Below are positions 48,767 through 61,500 of a stretch of DNA of 64,000 bases, piece after piece; the first letter of the stretch is position 1, and every line of letters begins with the position of its first letter. The notes below the pieces were generated by a model. That model was not told where the DNA came from, did not search any database, and saw only the letters and a list, made by a program, of their open reading frames with translations. Source of the stretch: Icerya purchasi (Eukaryota; Arthropoda; Insecta; Hemiptera; Monophlebidae); NCBI GenBank assembly GCA_039619475.1, contig CM077116.1:106065164-106129163 (forward strand). The letters are read 5' to 3'. Position numbers and translations under genes: made by a program.

Positions 48767-50416
48767 TTAGTGGGTAGAGCTTTCCTCTGACGTATTACCA
48801 TCTGTGGATAGGCTGCTCAGACTTTTCAGTATGCGAGTACATCTATTTTTTAAACTTGTGCTCTTCAGAGATGGTTTGGCGGCTGCAATTAGGTGAAACA
48901 GTCCATCTTTATCCTGTGTGAAATTGTGTGCATAGGTTATGTAGTCAGGTTTGGAAGCAATGTTACTCAAGAATATTTTGAAATCATCAAGGTTGATGAT
49001 GAAGTTAGATTGGTCATTGTCAAACATCGGTTTGATTTTCTCAACTGCTTCGTCGATGTTAGTGACTTTTTTCTGTTTTGACTTCTGCTTAACCGGCTCA
49101 GTGATGTGCTGCATGTCTGGTGGTATTTTGAATTCGGTTTTCTGTTGGGCCTGTTACTGTAAAACGTTCTTCCCTTCTGGCTGTGGTTTCGAAGTATTTT
49201 TGAACTCTGATTGGATTGGTGGGCTATTTATTTGTTCTAGTTGTACTGTTTGGTTGTTGTCATCTTCCGGTAACGGGATATTAATTTTCTTTATTGCAGG
49301 TTGTGATGTTGCAGATAATATAGGGTCGCCGGGCAGAGAATCTGGTGTTGTTGGATGGGGGCGTTTCGCATTTGGAATTACTTGGTCGGCTTCCATTGCT
49401 CTGTCGATGTCTAGATGTTGTGGTGGGAGGGGGGTAGGCGATGTAATTGGTTGATTAGTTTTCCCTTTTTTATTTACGCAGCTGCGGCATGAGTGGTCGT
49501 CTAAGTGGAGGAATATTCGGTGTTCATGTTCATTGTGGGTTAGTATAAAGGAGTCAGGGATGTTGGAACAATTAACCTGCTCGATGTAGACTTGTCTGCG
49601 CCAGCTGACAATATGTCCGATTTCAGCGTCGTTTGGGTTGACTCGAAGGATGGCTATGGGAGTGATTAATTTCAGTGAAAAAACTGAGGCAAGATGTGAA
49701 AGTATAAGCTGGTTCGGGATAGTGGGAGAGACGTTTGACATAATTAGTTTGTTAGATGGGTTTTTTAAACGTCGTGCAGTGATTACTTGTGAGCTTATTT
49801 TAATTCTGCCTCCATGTTCAAACAGCATTTCAACGTTGGATTTCGATTTTAAAAATATTGCAACTCGATCTCTACTAATTCTCGAGCCTGCTATTATGTT
49901 AGCTGGTCCGCCAACTAGATCTTTTAATGCTAGGAAGTAATCACGATTGGTGCTCGTCGGAATGTATGGGTATATTATACCCTGTTCCTCTGTTGGGTAA
50001 TTGAAATCGGTTAGCGGGGTTATTTTCTTTGCGGTTTTTAATTTTTCAGAGAAAGATACTGGTACACTTGGCGCAGTCGGAAGAGTTGTATCGGAGACGT
50101 TGTTTTGGGTTTTGTCGTTTAACGCGGTCGCCGCTGGGATGTCTACATTAAGAGCAGTGGACGGGTGGCAGCGCGAGTTGATCACGGAAGATAAATCATC
50201 TGTACGCTGTGGATTTGTCTGTACGTTAGTCTGGTTCTTATCGGAGTTGCTGATAAGGCTGGTGTCGTGTGTTGGTGTATTCTGTGTGTGTGTGTGCGAC
50301 TTACCTGTTGTGTGTGGTGAGGACTTACTACCGGTTGCGCTGTTGTTCACGTCGGGTTTAGACGGCGCTTTCGGCTTGCCGGCCGGCTTCCCGTTTGCGG
50401 GCGGCGGGCGGTTCAT
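48767..50416 (-). pseudogene. I-like LINE ORF1 (nucleic-acid-binding, gag-like)
   Basis: One frame from ATG at 50416 to TAA at 48767 (550 codons), interrupted by a single TAA at 49154-49156. The reading frame continues unchanged after it for 128 codons. The first 110 residues are Pro/Ser/Thr/Asn-rich and low in complexity. Residues about 130-320 form a globular part that begins KLKTAKKITPLTDFNYPTEE and includes RDYFLALKDLVGG and ITARRLKNPSNKLIMSNVSP, similar in style to the RRM-like core of I-type ORF1 proteins. Near residue 330, HSCRSCVNKKGKTNQP looks like a zinc knuckle of which only the first CxxC is legible; the expected His and last Cys are not in register. The C-terminal third is polar. 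Such ORF1 proteins bind the element RNA. The stop codon would remove the last 129 codons, stop included. Confidence 0.8.
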
Positions 50417-50644
50417 CGTAATGCGATGTTCTTATCACTATGTTAATACTACCTGATTTGAAATAACGCGAACACGAGAAGACAACGATTCACTTTAATT
50501 CAATAATTAAACAATGCTTATAGCAGCATTGATTATAATGAACAGTTCAGTTAAACATGATGTTTCATGCGCTGAGAATTCCCCGTATGTGTTAAGTTAA
50601 AGATAACCAAGAGAGAGCCATGTAATTTTTCGGGTTTTTTTTTT

Positions 50645-51330
50645 TGGACTTCTTACCAATTTCGAAAGTTTCGTTAAGAAAATATAGTTTCGTTCCCGAC
50701 AAATATCTTTCCATCATCTATCACATGTCCAAAAAAAAAAATATTTTTCTCAAAATTTTCGAGCTTTCGGCACCCCGTCGAGAGCCTAAATATAAAGTTG
50801 TAAGCTACGCTATAGTTTTCTTATAAAGCGGCGAGGTCCTTTTTGCATATATCTTAAAGATACGCTTTAGTTTTCTCAACGCTTTTACTCGGGCTATTAC
50901 TCTTATTTTTTTTTCGCTGCTTTCGGTTCAAAAGGGGTGGTTTTAAATCATTTTTTAACTATAATTTTGTTATTTTATGAGAAAGAGCTTCTGCGTTTTG
51001 TTTTATATTTTGAATTTTACTTTTAAAAGGTTATCTAGCGATGAGTTATATGAATCTTTTAAGGGTGATTTTTGAGTTAGTTTTGAATTCCATATTATAA
51101 TTCTTGACGGGTTTTCATCACCACCCAGGGTAATTAATTAACTTGAAGTTGTAGCTATTAGTTTAAAGAGAATTTTAATTGTAATTTTATGATCCAATTT
51201 TGAAGTTCATAAGTCAAACCGTTTGAGAGTTATTGCATATTTTAATTGAATATTTATGTCATTTCTTAGAACTATCTTATAAGTATTTTGTACATTACAC
51301 ATGTGTACGGAATCCTAAAAAATTACGATC
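50645..51330 (+). repeat. Dispersed noncoding repeat, copy Y
   Basis: Uninterrupted partner of the repeat at 35040-36505. It begins TTACCAATTTCGAAAGTTTC, continues with TCTTTCCATCATC, GAGCTTTCGGCACCCCG and TTTTACTCGGGC, and then block B (TTGAATTCCATATTA, TTCTTGACGGG, TTTAAAGAGAATTTTAATTG, CATAAGTCAAACCGTT). It ends near TACATTACACATGTGTACGG, which corresponds to the terminal hairpin of copy X. It directly abuts the 5' end of the I-like LINE. No coding content recognised. Confidence 0.65.
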
Positions 51331-54300
51331 AAGGCATGCAGATAGAAAATCATCGCTTTTGTGCGCACATTTGAATTCGCTATTGCGCAAACTGCGAAGC
51401 GAGATTATTAAAGGTAAACAGAAATGAAACATTAAAAAACCGATTTTGTTAACATAAATTTGTAGACTCTTATGGTTAAAGGAGGCAAATACGATTTTAT
51501 ACCTCGTACTCAGAATTTTATACGAACACGACGTATAGGTTCACGCTTAATTTTATTCGTAATAATTTAAATACTTTTATATGCGGAAACGCAGAATCAT
51601 ATTACAGTGGTTATACAAGCAAGTCTACGACAAAAAACTTTGTAATGATTTTGTCATGTATATGGGAGACTAAATTAATTTTAATTTTTATAGAGCATAA
51701 ATAACATATTTACTAATAAACATCTGTAAATCGAGTTTCTATTTTTATGCAATGATTTTAAACAACAGAGACCGATTAAGCACAGAAGAGTAAGCTAATT
51801 AGTCAGTTTAACGTTTAAATCTATAAAATGAAATGTTGAGGAACTTTAAAGGATACTGAATTTAAATACTCAAAAGTATAAAGGTAGTATCAACCGAATT
51901 ATATTAATGTAGTAACACACTTTTTGCTGAGCTGATATTAATCTTCCTTTGGAGCTTCCTGAGTATATTTATGCGTTGATAATGGACGACACCCCTTTCC
52001 CGGGCAAGACACCGTCACTAGGTTTTAATTATATTAGACAGTTCTATGAAGGGGGATAAATTAAAAACGATTATCACCTCTTGCAATATCGCTTACTGTT
52101 TCCTCGTTATGTGTTATGTATTTTATTTATCGTATTAAAAAACAAAAACACATGGAAATCGTTATGAAATATTTTACAAAAAATTTTAATTAAAATACCG
52201 TATTATACTTCTCATTTCTGACTTTAACTTTTTTCCGAAAAAGAAGTGAACTGTGAAATCTGCCCCAAAAAGAAGGGATAAACAAGAATTTAAAGGAAAA
52301 ATTCTAAAAAAAAAAACAAATTCGTTTTTATTCGTTATTATTCGTTTTTTTCGCCGATCACTACGCTAATTTTCATTTTACGATTTCTAATAAAATTATT
52401 CACTATATTTCTTATCGTAGACCGAAGTAAAACGTGCTAGCTCGCGTGCAGAACATGTTTTCATCGGAATAAAAAAAAATCGTCATTTGATCATTTACAA
52501 GTGCTTACGGCATTTTTAATTGCCCTGGTGGTTTTTGTTTTATTCAATATTTTACATTCCGGCAATAATATTTATGTATATAAGACTTTTAGTTGTACAA
52601 ATGTCCAGTGAAAGTCTAAAGCTCTAGAGGAATATTCCTTATTATTTATTTGGGCAGGATAATTGTTTTACTTTCAGCCGAAGCCTACTAAAAAAAAAAA
52701 AAGAAATTGCTTGGTCTAAAGCACGGATGAAAGAGCGTGTTGATGTAACGATCGTCAACATTTGTTTTGCAATAACATTTCATTCACTTTCCCATATTGA
52801 TTATTGATTTGCATACCCGTACACCTCTATTTCTCATCATTTCCGTCTATACTACTGGCCCCGTAATGTTTTAAAAACTTCCGGCTGCATCGGTATGGTT
52901 ATTTTGCGTGCATGTGCAAATGAAGAAATCAATTTAAAAAAAAATTATCTCTAGTTTCTTGATTTTTCTTATCGAATTTGATTTTTTTCAGAATATTATC
53001 TCTTGATTATAGGTTGTTTAAATTTTTTTGTCATATTATTTTTGTTCTACCGCTGCGTTTGTTTTCACTCTCGTATTATATTTTTACAAATATTTAGTTT
53101 TTCGTTTGATTTAGTCAGTTGAATTTTAGTGTTTTTAAACATTTTTAACACCATAATGTTTTTCTCGAAATGAATTTTTGACTTTCAATTAAGGCCTGTA
53201 CAGATGTGTTTATTATGCTGTGTTTACATTCGGTTTCTGAGTGGAAAACTTGCGCTTCGAGAAAAATTGAAAATCAGGATTTTCTTTTCTTCCTTTTTAG
53301 CCGCTACCTACAGTAACTAGCCTATAGAAATGTGCGGGCATAACTGAAAAACTTAAATTATATTGACAGGAAAAAACTGAAAAATCTGAGGTAGGAAATA
53401 AGAAAAGAGATTATATCAGAGGATTATCCTGGAGTATAACAGAGATATTACGCTGAAAATTAATAGTCTTTATTCGAAGCATTTTTCATCTTTGGCCTTT
53501 AGCATTTACTGCGAATGGAACTTTATATTAACAGGCACAGGTCAGGTATATCACGAACCACGAGTTATTTTTGCTTTGAAAATGTGAAAAATAAATTGAT
53601 TTAAAATAGAAAAGTAACGATAAAATCGTGAACTGGATTCCCCGCATGCCTACGATTTCGGTCATAAATCACAATCAGTAAACCGTGTACGTGTGCGTTC
53701 TCTAGTCTTGTAGAAGTCGGGTAAAATTGTTGCACAATTAACGAGGCCACAAAAAGAAACCTCCCGATCTGATTTCCAATACGGAGATTTTTATCGCGCG
53801 ATATGTCCGATCGTGGTATGTGTAGTGATACACGAACCGATGCCTAAGGGCAAAGAAAGGTCACATAAATCGGTTTTATAAATCGCTTTTAGACGGAACA
53901 GTGTTCGAGGAGGAACGGTGAACAAATTAGTGCACGGCAACAGGAATTAGTTTCGTGACTAGATAAAATAGAACGGACATAGCGCGTGGCTCTTGTAAAT
54001 GACCGGCGATGAAGCCTAATTCGGAATCCGTGAAAAGCCGACTGATAAGAAATACTTTTAATCAAGAACGCCACTACAAAGTTCTACGGCGTGCCTATGT
54101 ATACCAGTTTCTTCGTTTTGCTCTATGTTTGAATTAAACATTTTCAATGTTTTCGATTATTTCATCAACTAATAGGAGTACCAGTCGTACATGTTCTGGA
54201 GGTACCATTTTTCGGAGAAATAATGAATAAACATTTAAGCGACTTAAAACGGCAAAGTAAGAGTAAACGGGTCATCAGCTTTCCTGTACGTCGAGAGTGG

Positions 54301-57300
54301 TTCTAAAAATTTTACAAAAATATGATGATGATCAATTTGTTTATGGAAGGAAAAACGACCGTTAATAAATACACTCAAATAACGGAAGTAATCGAAAGAA
54401 GAGCAATTGCTTAAAGTCTAATTGATTAAGGAAGGATTCTGTATGAAAGTAAAAACCATGGAAGAGAATTTTAGAGGAGAAGGCCGTTTATTTATCAGAT
54501 TCTATCAGAGTATTTTTAGACAAGGAGCAAGAAAGAATGGAAGAAAGGAGTTTGCTTTTCAATAAATGAATTCTAAGAAGAAGCAAAGAACCCGATATGA
54601 AAGATTTTTTTTAGGATAAGAAAAGATATAAGAGAACAGTTGGAGGAGAAATTATTCAGAACGAAGTTTATTAAGGCTAAAGTTAGAACATAAGAAGTAT
54701 GGTGAAGGATCAAATAATGAAGGTGAAGTGTAAAGCTTTTTTGTGATTGGGAACACGCAGGGTGCAGCAAAGGGCTTTTTAAACGAGATCAGTTTTTCTT
54801 GAGAACCATAAAATTTAGAGAATGTTGAATTTTTCAGATATGTGAAATAGGAATGAAACAGGAAAAAGAGAAATAGAAGTTTATTTATGAAGCTTTTTTG
54901 AGCATTTAAATGAATCTAGCTTTAACACTAGCTTTTTTATGAATACGGGGAATATGGCAAAGCGCAGTAACGGAAGTTTCTAAAGGTGGAAGTACTCAGG
55001 TGGAACGTAGATTTTAATTACCGTAATAAGAACGAAGTATGTAGAGTACTCTACCTATGGGACCACTTGGAAAAAAATATTTTCTTACGTGTTTCATCGG
55101 TGTAGCATTGGCCATCCATTAATTTTGCAATATTTCGGACTCTGCTTTATTGCGTGAGGAGTTGCCATATTGTTTTGCTATTGCAAATGTGAATTCTTAC
55201 ATTGTTGTATGGGCTAAGCATACGTATAAAATAACGCTCATCCATATTACAAGTGTATTCCACTTTGAATTATTGTGGACTACACTTCATTGAGTAGCAA
55301 CCATTATTACTAATTATAGGGCAACTATAACTTCGTTTAAAACGTTGTTGGCTATTACTGAAAGAGTCGTGGTTATGTATTATTTTAACATTTTAACATC
55401 TTTTTAATTTTAAAATGGTGCGTATGATATATAATTGCAGTAATGTTCAAGTTTAGTACCGAAGATATATGTAAGAAAAAAAAAAAAACTTAATTTGTCA
55501 AGGGCTGGAATGCTAACTAGTAACACGTATCATTCTACTCTTTTTTCTTTTTTTTTCTAATAAAAATATTAACTAAAAAAAGTAAAAATCATTTCATTTA
55601 AAGTCTAAGAAACTGGTCGAATTATGGGAATTTATAGAATAAGAGAATGGTACGAGAAAAATAGAATAGCGGAGAAATAATAAAAAAGATTTAATTGAAA
55701 ATAATCAAAGGAGATGGATTTTCAGAAATAATGTTGACGAAAAGCAGACTAAAATTAGCCATATGTAAACATTAATTATGTAAAAACGTTATATTTCAAT
55801 TATTTTTTTGTAATAATATTTATTTTGCTACGTTGTTTAGTAATTTCCTAGTGCACATGCCTCCATTGCGATTTTATTCGGCGGATACTACAGTGTAAAA
55901 TGCAGAGAGAAATTATTAAAGAATCCTGCAGCGGCAGTTCTGAGTTTAACTGCTTGTCAACTGTTGTGGCTTTTCTGTTTCGCGGTGTAAAGTTCGTTTT
56001 AATCATTACGAAGATATAGCCAAAAGAAAATAAAACTGAATTGAGGAAGTAGAAAAAATACGGAACGGTTGAAGAAAGGCGATCTTCAGTTCAAGTGCGA
56101 ATTTACTATGTAAAAAGAGCGAGAAAGATTGAAACGGATGTTAATTTGACGACGAGGCTACGGGGGACAGCTAGTAGTGAGTAAAAATATAAATCAAAAG
56201 AAACGAATTTCAGTGGGTCAATACAAAGAAACTTGAAATCATTTTTGTAAAAAAGCAAAATCACTTTCAATTTCTTACCACAGTCATCGTGAACAAAATC
56301 TTCCGTTATTACACAGTTGCATGTACACACGCACGCAACGCTAACGCTGAATTTATGACGTTCGTAAGCAATAGCGATCGGTTCGTATATTAGATGAACA
56401 AGTAAAATCACGTGACTTCATACTTCAACGCTTTGTGTCGGGATTCCGTATCGCAATGCGCTTGCATCTTTTTCCGATAATCTAGTTCACAAGCAGGTTC
56501 CAGCATCCCGATGGCATCATAGACCATGAAGACGATATAGTATTAACCCTATTAGTTACCGATGTCCAGGAGTCAATTCGAATATATAGTATATGTTAAA
56601 ATCCGCTTGTCATCCTCTACCGCGGTTCCATTGACTAGGTGGTGGTGACGGTCGGTTTGTTCTGCTTCGACATTGTAAAGGAAAAAGCGACATAAAAATA
56701 AAACGGTTGAAAAAAAAAAAATTCCACCCATCAGAATGACAAAAACCGTTTTACAGATGTACGATGATACGAATTGTATTGTTTCAACTATCCTATCAAG
56801 AATCAGGGAGGAACGTAAAAAATATTATCCGGCAACAATTTCGATAAATAAAATCAGCGATTAAGTTAATTATAAACTTATAATCAATAGAAAAAGTTGC
56901 CAAAAAGAATTTTTTTTCTCCAAAAATTTACCAGGTTGTAATGATATAATAAAAACCGCTAAAAGATTCTTTTTCTACCTGATTTTATCGAGCAACCGGA
57001 ACCAATTAAACTAGTTTTAAAAGGCTACCGGAGAAACCTTTATATTATAACTAAGAAGATCTCTGGACGATGTCTGCTGGTACCGGATTTTCATTTTTAT
57101 CGTTTTTTATAACCTGTTGGGCATTGATAACAGACGAATTTCAGAAATAGAAACATAATATTGCTTGATGCGCATAGTTTCAAACGGCAACCACTTAGTC
57201 TCGTACAATCGCGATTTTGTTAAATATTAGGTTTGTTTGTATACACAATCAAGTCGCGACAATGTTGACATATTTAAATGTAACTAAATTTTTAATAATA

Positions 57301-58224
57301 AATACACAAAATCACGAAGCAATTAATCGATTAGTATATAACCTGCTAATTGACAATTATAACTATCGTTCTTTGTTAACTAAAACTAGTCAGCAAGAGT
57401 TATTATTAATTAATTAATTGTGTTTTGTGATTTTATATGTCTATTATTAAAACCGCATAATATGGTGAAAATTATACAGTTTGTTTGAATATTAAACAAT
57501 CCCTATGAATGTAACTAATTGCGGCAAACCTTCATTAACTTGACTGAACACAATCTCTACCAGTATATTGCTCACAAAAAGCAAATAATCCTCGAACATA
57601 CCTGTATGCTACTTTAGGCAAGCATCAATTATTTCTATAACTATCCTTGGCTTCTAAAGAAAGAGTAATTCACGGTGCTCGGATGAAAATAAAATAGATC
57701 TTTCCTTTCAACATTTGATGTTTAACGGTATAAGCATCAGTTTGAAACAACGACATTTTTACAACACTCTGTAATAAATTAAGAAGCTGATAAGCTGGAT
57801 TTAGCTCTAATCCGATAATGATTACCGGAGCAATGTATACCAAAGGCACTAGCTTCAAAAAATGGTTTAAACTGCGTACAGGTATTAAACATAAACGACA
57901 TGGATTAGTTGAACATTATTTCCAAATTATTATATTTCCATGATTAAAATTATACTTAATTAGGTTTTGTTATAAACAATAGGTTCCCAAAGTAAACCGA
58001 TTTCTCAGAAAACCTATCCATCAGGTAACTTAACATTTCACCAACGAAACAGCGCAGAAAAAAATAAATAACTGGAAAAAGATCGACTTGACAACAGCGA
58101 AAGCCCCATGTTTCGTAGATGTCTAAAAAAGGTAAAAAATCGGTTAAGGATACAAAAAAGATTGACAGGTGGTGTGTTAAAAGGTGCACACATGTGATTA
58201 CCATTACTTGTTTATTATTGTAAA
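51331..58224. other. Long intergenic stretch, no gene recognised
   Basis: Nearly 7 kb without a supported gene or repeat. Frames of 60-100 codons (53889-54074, 54573-54770, 56106-56411, 57217-57417, 57670-57858) show no family motif and have AT-driven composition. The part from 54400 to 55050 is purine-rich on the plus strand and looks coding-like in all frames for that reason. Older, unreadable element remnants are likely. Confidence 0.4.
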
Positions 58225-59020
58225 AGCATTCTCTCTCGTTAGTTTTTGGATAATATTTGTTTTGGTGGTAACTTTCACTTTTATGGACTCAGGGTGACGT
58301 CTAAAGGTAAGAAACCTATCAAGTATAACACCCAGATATTTGGGATTAGCGGTGACCGTTTTAGTTTAGTTTTGTTCTATTCAAATTGTAATTGGCGATT
58401 TGCACTTCGATTTCGGAGGCAGTTGTTTCCGTCTTAGCCCGGTGTGATTTCAGCTGATTAGCAAGGTGGTACATGCCATGCTCGTGATATCGATGTTTAA
58501 TGTGTTCTCTACTTCTTCGAATGTCTTTCGTTGAGCTGCTACTACATATAGTCGTCGACGTATATAAAACGCTTTGTGTCCTTTTCAATTGGCTGATGTT
58601 ATTGGAATATAAACATTGAGTAGGTTTGCAGCCAAGAAAATTCCTTTTGGCAATTCGTTTTTCTGTCTCTACCTATGCGATGTTTTTCCGATTTAGTGAC
58701 ATGTAGAATCTTCTATCTTTCAGTAACATCGAGCTGAGTACAGTTGATATCTTTTAATTTTTTATAAACCTTTTTGCTGAATATTCTATGTGAAACTATC
58801 GCGAAAGCTGCAGTGAAGTCTGTAAAAATTGCTCCCGTGATTTTACGTTTTTCAAATCCGTCTTCTGTATGTAGTCCGTTCATGATTTTCCTGATTTAAA
58901 TCCGTCTGTTATGGCTTGAGGCTAGGTCAATTGTTTCAGTTATTCTATTCGGAATTACATAAAACCGACACTGGGTGGTAGCTTTTTGGGTTCTACTGTG
59001 CTTCCTATATCTTGTCCTTT
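58225..59020 (-). pseudogene. LINE reverse transcriptase relic, frameshifted throughout
   Basis: On the minus strand an RT can be followed through at least four frame changes: EDGFEKRKITGAIFTDFTAA (about 58870-58810; first catalytic Asp in FTD), SHRIFSKKVYKKLKDINCTQ (about 58795), RRFYMSLN (about 58700), FLAANLLNVYIPITSA (about 58635; the usual PTLFNIYI region), an IYVDD-like reading at about 58555-58570, STKDIRRSREHIKH or, shifted, RKTFEEVENTLNIDIT (about 58530), NQLKSHRAKTETTA (about 58455) and NPKYLGVILDRFLTFRRHPE (about 58350-58290). The arrangement and the long YLGV-LDR-LTF motif are typical of a LINE group widespread in arthropods, but I cannot name the clade firmly (RTE-, CR1- and Jockey-type are possible). 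The ends are not defined. Clearly dead. Confidence 0.65.
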
Positions 59021-59658
59021 CCTTCTCGGTCTGTTGTTCCTGCCATTGGTTCCTTTATTTCTGCCATTTCCAATCGAATTAAGTTCTAATTATAATAAAT
59101 GATTTTCGGAAATAACTGTTTATTATGAGTATTCATCGTGAAAGCTTTAAATATTTATTAAGTTCAAATTAGTTAACTCTTCTTCTTATTGTTTTTGGGT
59201 GAGGTCTCTGGTTGACGAGCCCCCTCCCCCCCAAAACGAAAAAAAAAGCAAACTTTTAAGCGCAGAATTAGCCAGATGTTTAAGAACAAGGATACTTTAT
59301 CATATGTCCATGTTTGCTTTTTTTTTTTTTTTTAAAGCAATCGGCCTGTGTTTAAGAACTCCAAAATACCATACTTCAAATCATAAATTTTTTTTTTTTT
59401 TTACACGTATATTTTAGTACAGTCTTATTGCAGTAAATAAATTAGCACTACTTGTGAAACGGTATTACAACCTAATCTAACTAATTTGTAACATGAACAG
59501 AAACTGTGTACAATTACGTAACTCCCAATATTATATAGGTATATAAATAATCATAGGCGCATATAAATACTCACATGCACGCACACCAAGTATATACACT
59601 TATCCGCAAAATACATACATACGGATATATTACAGAATAAATTAGGCGCCCTAAGTCA
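59021..59658. other. Noncoding stretch between two LINE relics
   Basis: No supported gene. It includes C(9) near 59226-59234 and T-runs near 59318-59334 and 59388-59402. It may include the 3' untranslated end of the Jockey-like fragment to its right, without a visible tail. Confidence 0.4.
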
Positions 59659-60105
59659 TTATCGGTGTTCTTCTAAAGCCTCTAGATTTGGGTGACTGTG
59701 AAGTCGGTGTTCGTGCGCTTCTGCTATATAACGTACGACTTCATCGATCCATGGAATATTTAAATCGGGATGTCTTTCTTCGTTTCGTTGATACCAGAAA
59801 GCTCCAGTGATGTTTCGGAGACACTTGTTTTGAGCGCGCTGAATAATCAACTGATTGAATGTCTTTGCACAGCCCCAGAGTTGGATACCATACATTCATA
59901 TCGGTCTGATGATTTGACAATAAATCGTACGTTTATTGGACAGATTGAGTTTAGAGTAATGTCCAATTAACCAATAAATCTGTTTTAATTTATGCATGGT
60001 TTGTTCTTTTTTCATCTTGACATGCATCTTCCAATTCAGCCTGGAATCTAAATGCATACTCTCAGGTGTATTTAGCGAAGTCCGATATAAATAATAAAAC
60101 AAATT
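59659..60105 (-). pseudogene. Jockey-like LINE, C-terminal fragment
   Basis: The minus strand reads HLDSRLNWKMHVKMKKEQ (about 60053-60000), YWLIGHYSKLNLSNKR, IYCQIIRPI, a TGA at 59896-59898, then MYGIQLWGCAKTFN, RAQNKCLRNITGAFWY, EERHPDLNIPWIDEV and AEAHEHRLHSHPNLEALEEH, ending at 59659. This is the post-RT part of a Jockey element, equivalent to the end of the 15.4-17.8 kb relic (the YG..LWGC motif is in both). The stop replaces the Trp usually found before TYG or MYG. The two halves are in one frame, so apart from that stop the 146-codon stretch is open. The RT itself is missing, and the fragment ends abruptly near 60105. Confidence 0.8.
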
Positions 60106-60505
60106 ACTTCCAACTATTTACTTGTATTTATTTCGCAGCGGCATCAAGACAATTAACACGTTTCATGTAGCACATTTCCTTGGTTGGGATAGATAATCAG
60201 GAGGCGCGTCAATTTAATTGCTTCAATTATATATATATATGTATGCATGTGTATATGTATGTGTGTGTGTCTAGTAAATTATTTTTTTTAAGGGAATTAT
60301 TACTGTCGTAAATCAACTATTACTGGGCTATGCGATATTAAATTCCCCGCACTTAGAATAAATTCTGTCGGAACGGCCGATGAATGAAATACGACAGTGG
60401 AAAAGGAACAATGGCTTATTATTGCCATTACCGGAAGGAAATTTGATTTTTTACGAGATCCAACTCGGATACACTTGTTTACTTACCTTTTTTTCTATAT
60501 GTATA

Positions 60506-60564
<59 letters not shown>

Positions 60565-61500
60565 TGTTTTTTAGAAAAATAGGAGATGGGTGCGGTTTTT
60601 TGTGGCTAGTTTTCCCAGCTATAATATAACAACAGCATTTTACCTTGTCAAATTTAGAAAATTCAGCAGCGGAAAATGAGAATTTTGATAAGCGGGCAGC
60701 GGCAGTGCTCTAATGGGCGAATTTTTTCCAAGAAATTAATTGTTAGCCATTTCTACCGAGAAACGATGAAGCTAGCCGAGCGGACCAGTAACTTTTCCCC
60801 CTCGACTAAAACGAATTTGGTTTCCAATTTTCCGCCTTTTTTCTGCTTGCTTTTCCAAATGGTAGCGGCATATCGTCAACGCTTCTCAAGTTAGCAATTT
60901 TCTCTCTTTGAAAGTAATTTCCGTTATAATAACCGGAGACAGGCTCGCTTTAGCCTCGTCCTGAATTAATATCGCTACTCTCGCCGACCACGTCATTTTT
61001 TTGCAACTCCCTCAATCCGCCGGCCCACATTCATTACCTCTATTTACTTTTTCCCGCGTTTTTCCGCTCAGCTCGACTGGAACAATATTAATCGATGATG
61101 CGGTGACAGTTTTAGTTTTTGTCCTATTCAGCTTTAATAATTGTTTTCCCTCTCCCATTCCGTCGCGCGCTCTGAATCTTTCTTCACCGGTGAGAAATAA
61201 AATTGGAGAACACGGCGCGTGAAACCACTTCGACGAAACACGCCACCGATTGCCGCAAAAAGAGTGTAGCTGTTAGATTCGAGCGGCGTCTCTATTGTCT
61301 TACAAAAACACGTGTAGACACGATTGTTAAAATTATAACTAACGTTTAGTTTGAGACGGTTGTGTATTGTGTTATCGCTTATTCTACCGCTGATTAAATT
61401 ATCACTGATAACGTGAAACCTATTCAACGGGGATAACTGAAACGCGTAAGATTTATCAAATTATTACATTTATACGTTTCGCAATACTAATTTATTTACA
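60106..61500. other. Intergenic stretch with (TA)n microsatellite
   Basis: No gene recognised. TA/TG microsatellite sequence lies at 60227-60271, and a long (TA)n at 60508-60563. From 60660 to 61440 the sequence is richer in CG and pyrimidines. The last bases before 61501 would be the 5' leader of the LINE ORF1 that follows. Confidence 0.45.
60508..60563. repeat. (TA)n microsatellite
   Basis: About 28 TA units, uninterrupted. Reading frames running through it (Ile-Tyr repeats) are artefacts. Confidence 0.95.

Larger units (their letters stand above)
44862..50640 (-). mobile_element. Nearly full-length I-clade-like LINE
   Basis: A minus-strand non-LTR retrotransposon of about 5.7 kb with two ORFs in the classical order: ORF1 (50416-48767), an 84-nt spacer, ORF2 (48682-44972), a 3' untranslated region of about 85 nt, and a poly(A) tail (plus-strand T run, 44862-44888). 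The 5' limit is uncertain but cannot be beyond about 50640, where the dispersed repeat copy Y begins, so the 5' untranslated region is at most about 220 nt. RNase H downstream of the RT, an ORF1 with a Cys-rich motif, and the two-ORF layout fit the I group. No frameshift was found in about 5.4 kb of coding sequence, only three in-frame stops. No target duplication was matched. Confidence 0.85.

Noticed and set aside
47496..50456. Plus-strand frames of 100-167 codons (47496-47858, 48951-49454, 49638-49940, 50001-50456)
   Set aside because: They are antisense shadows of the well supported ORF1 and ORF2 of the I-like LINE.
60380..60582. Two overlapping frames with long Ile-Tyr runs
   Set aside because: Direct translation of the TA microsatellite.
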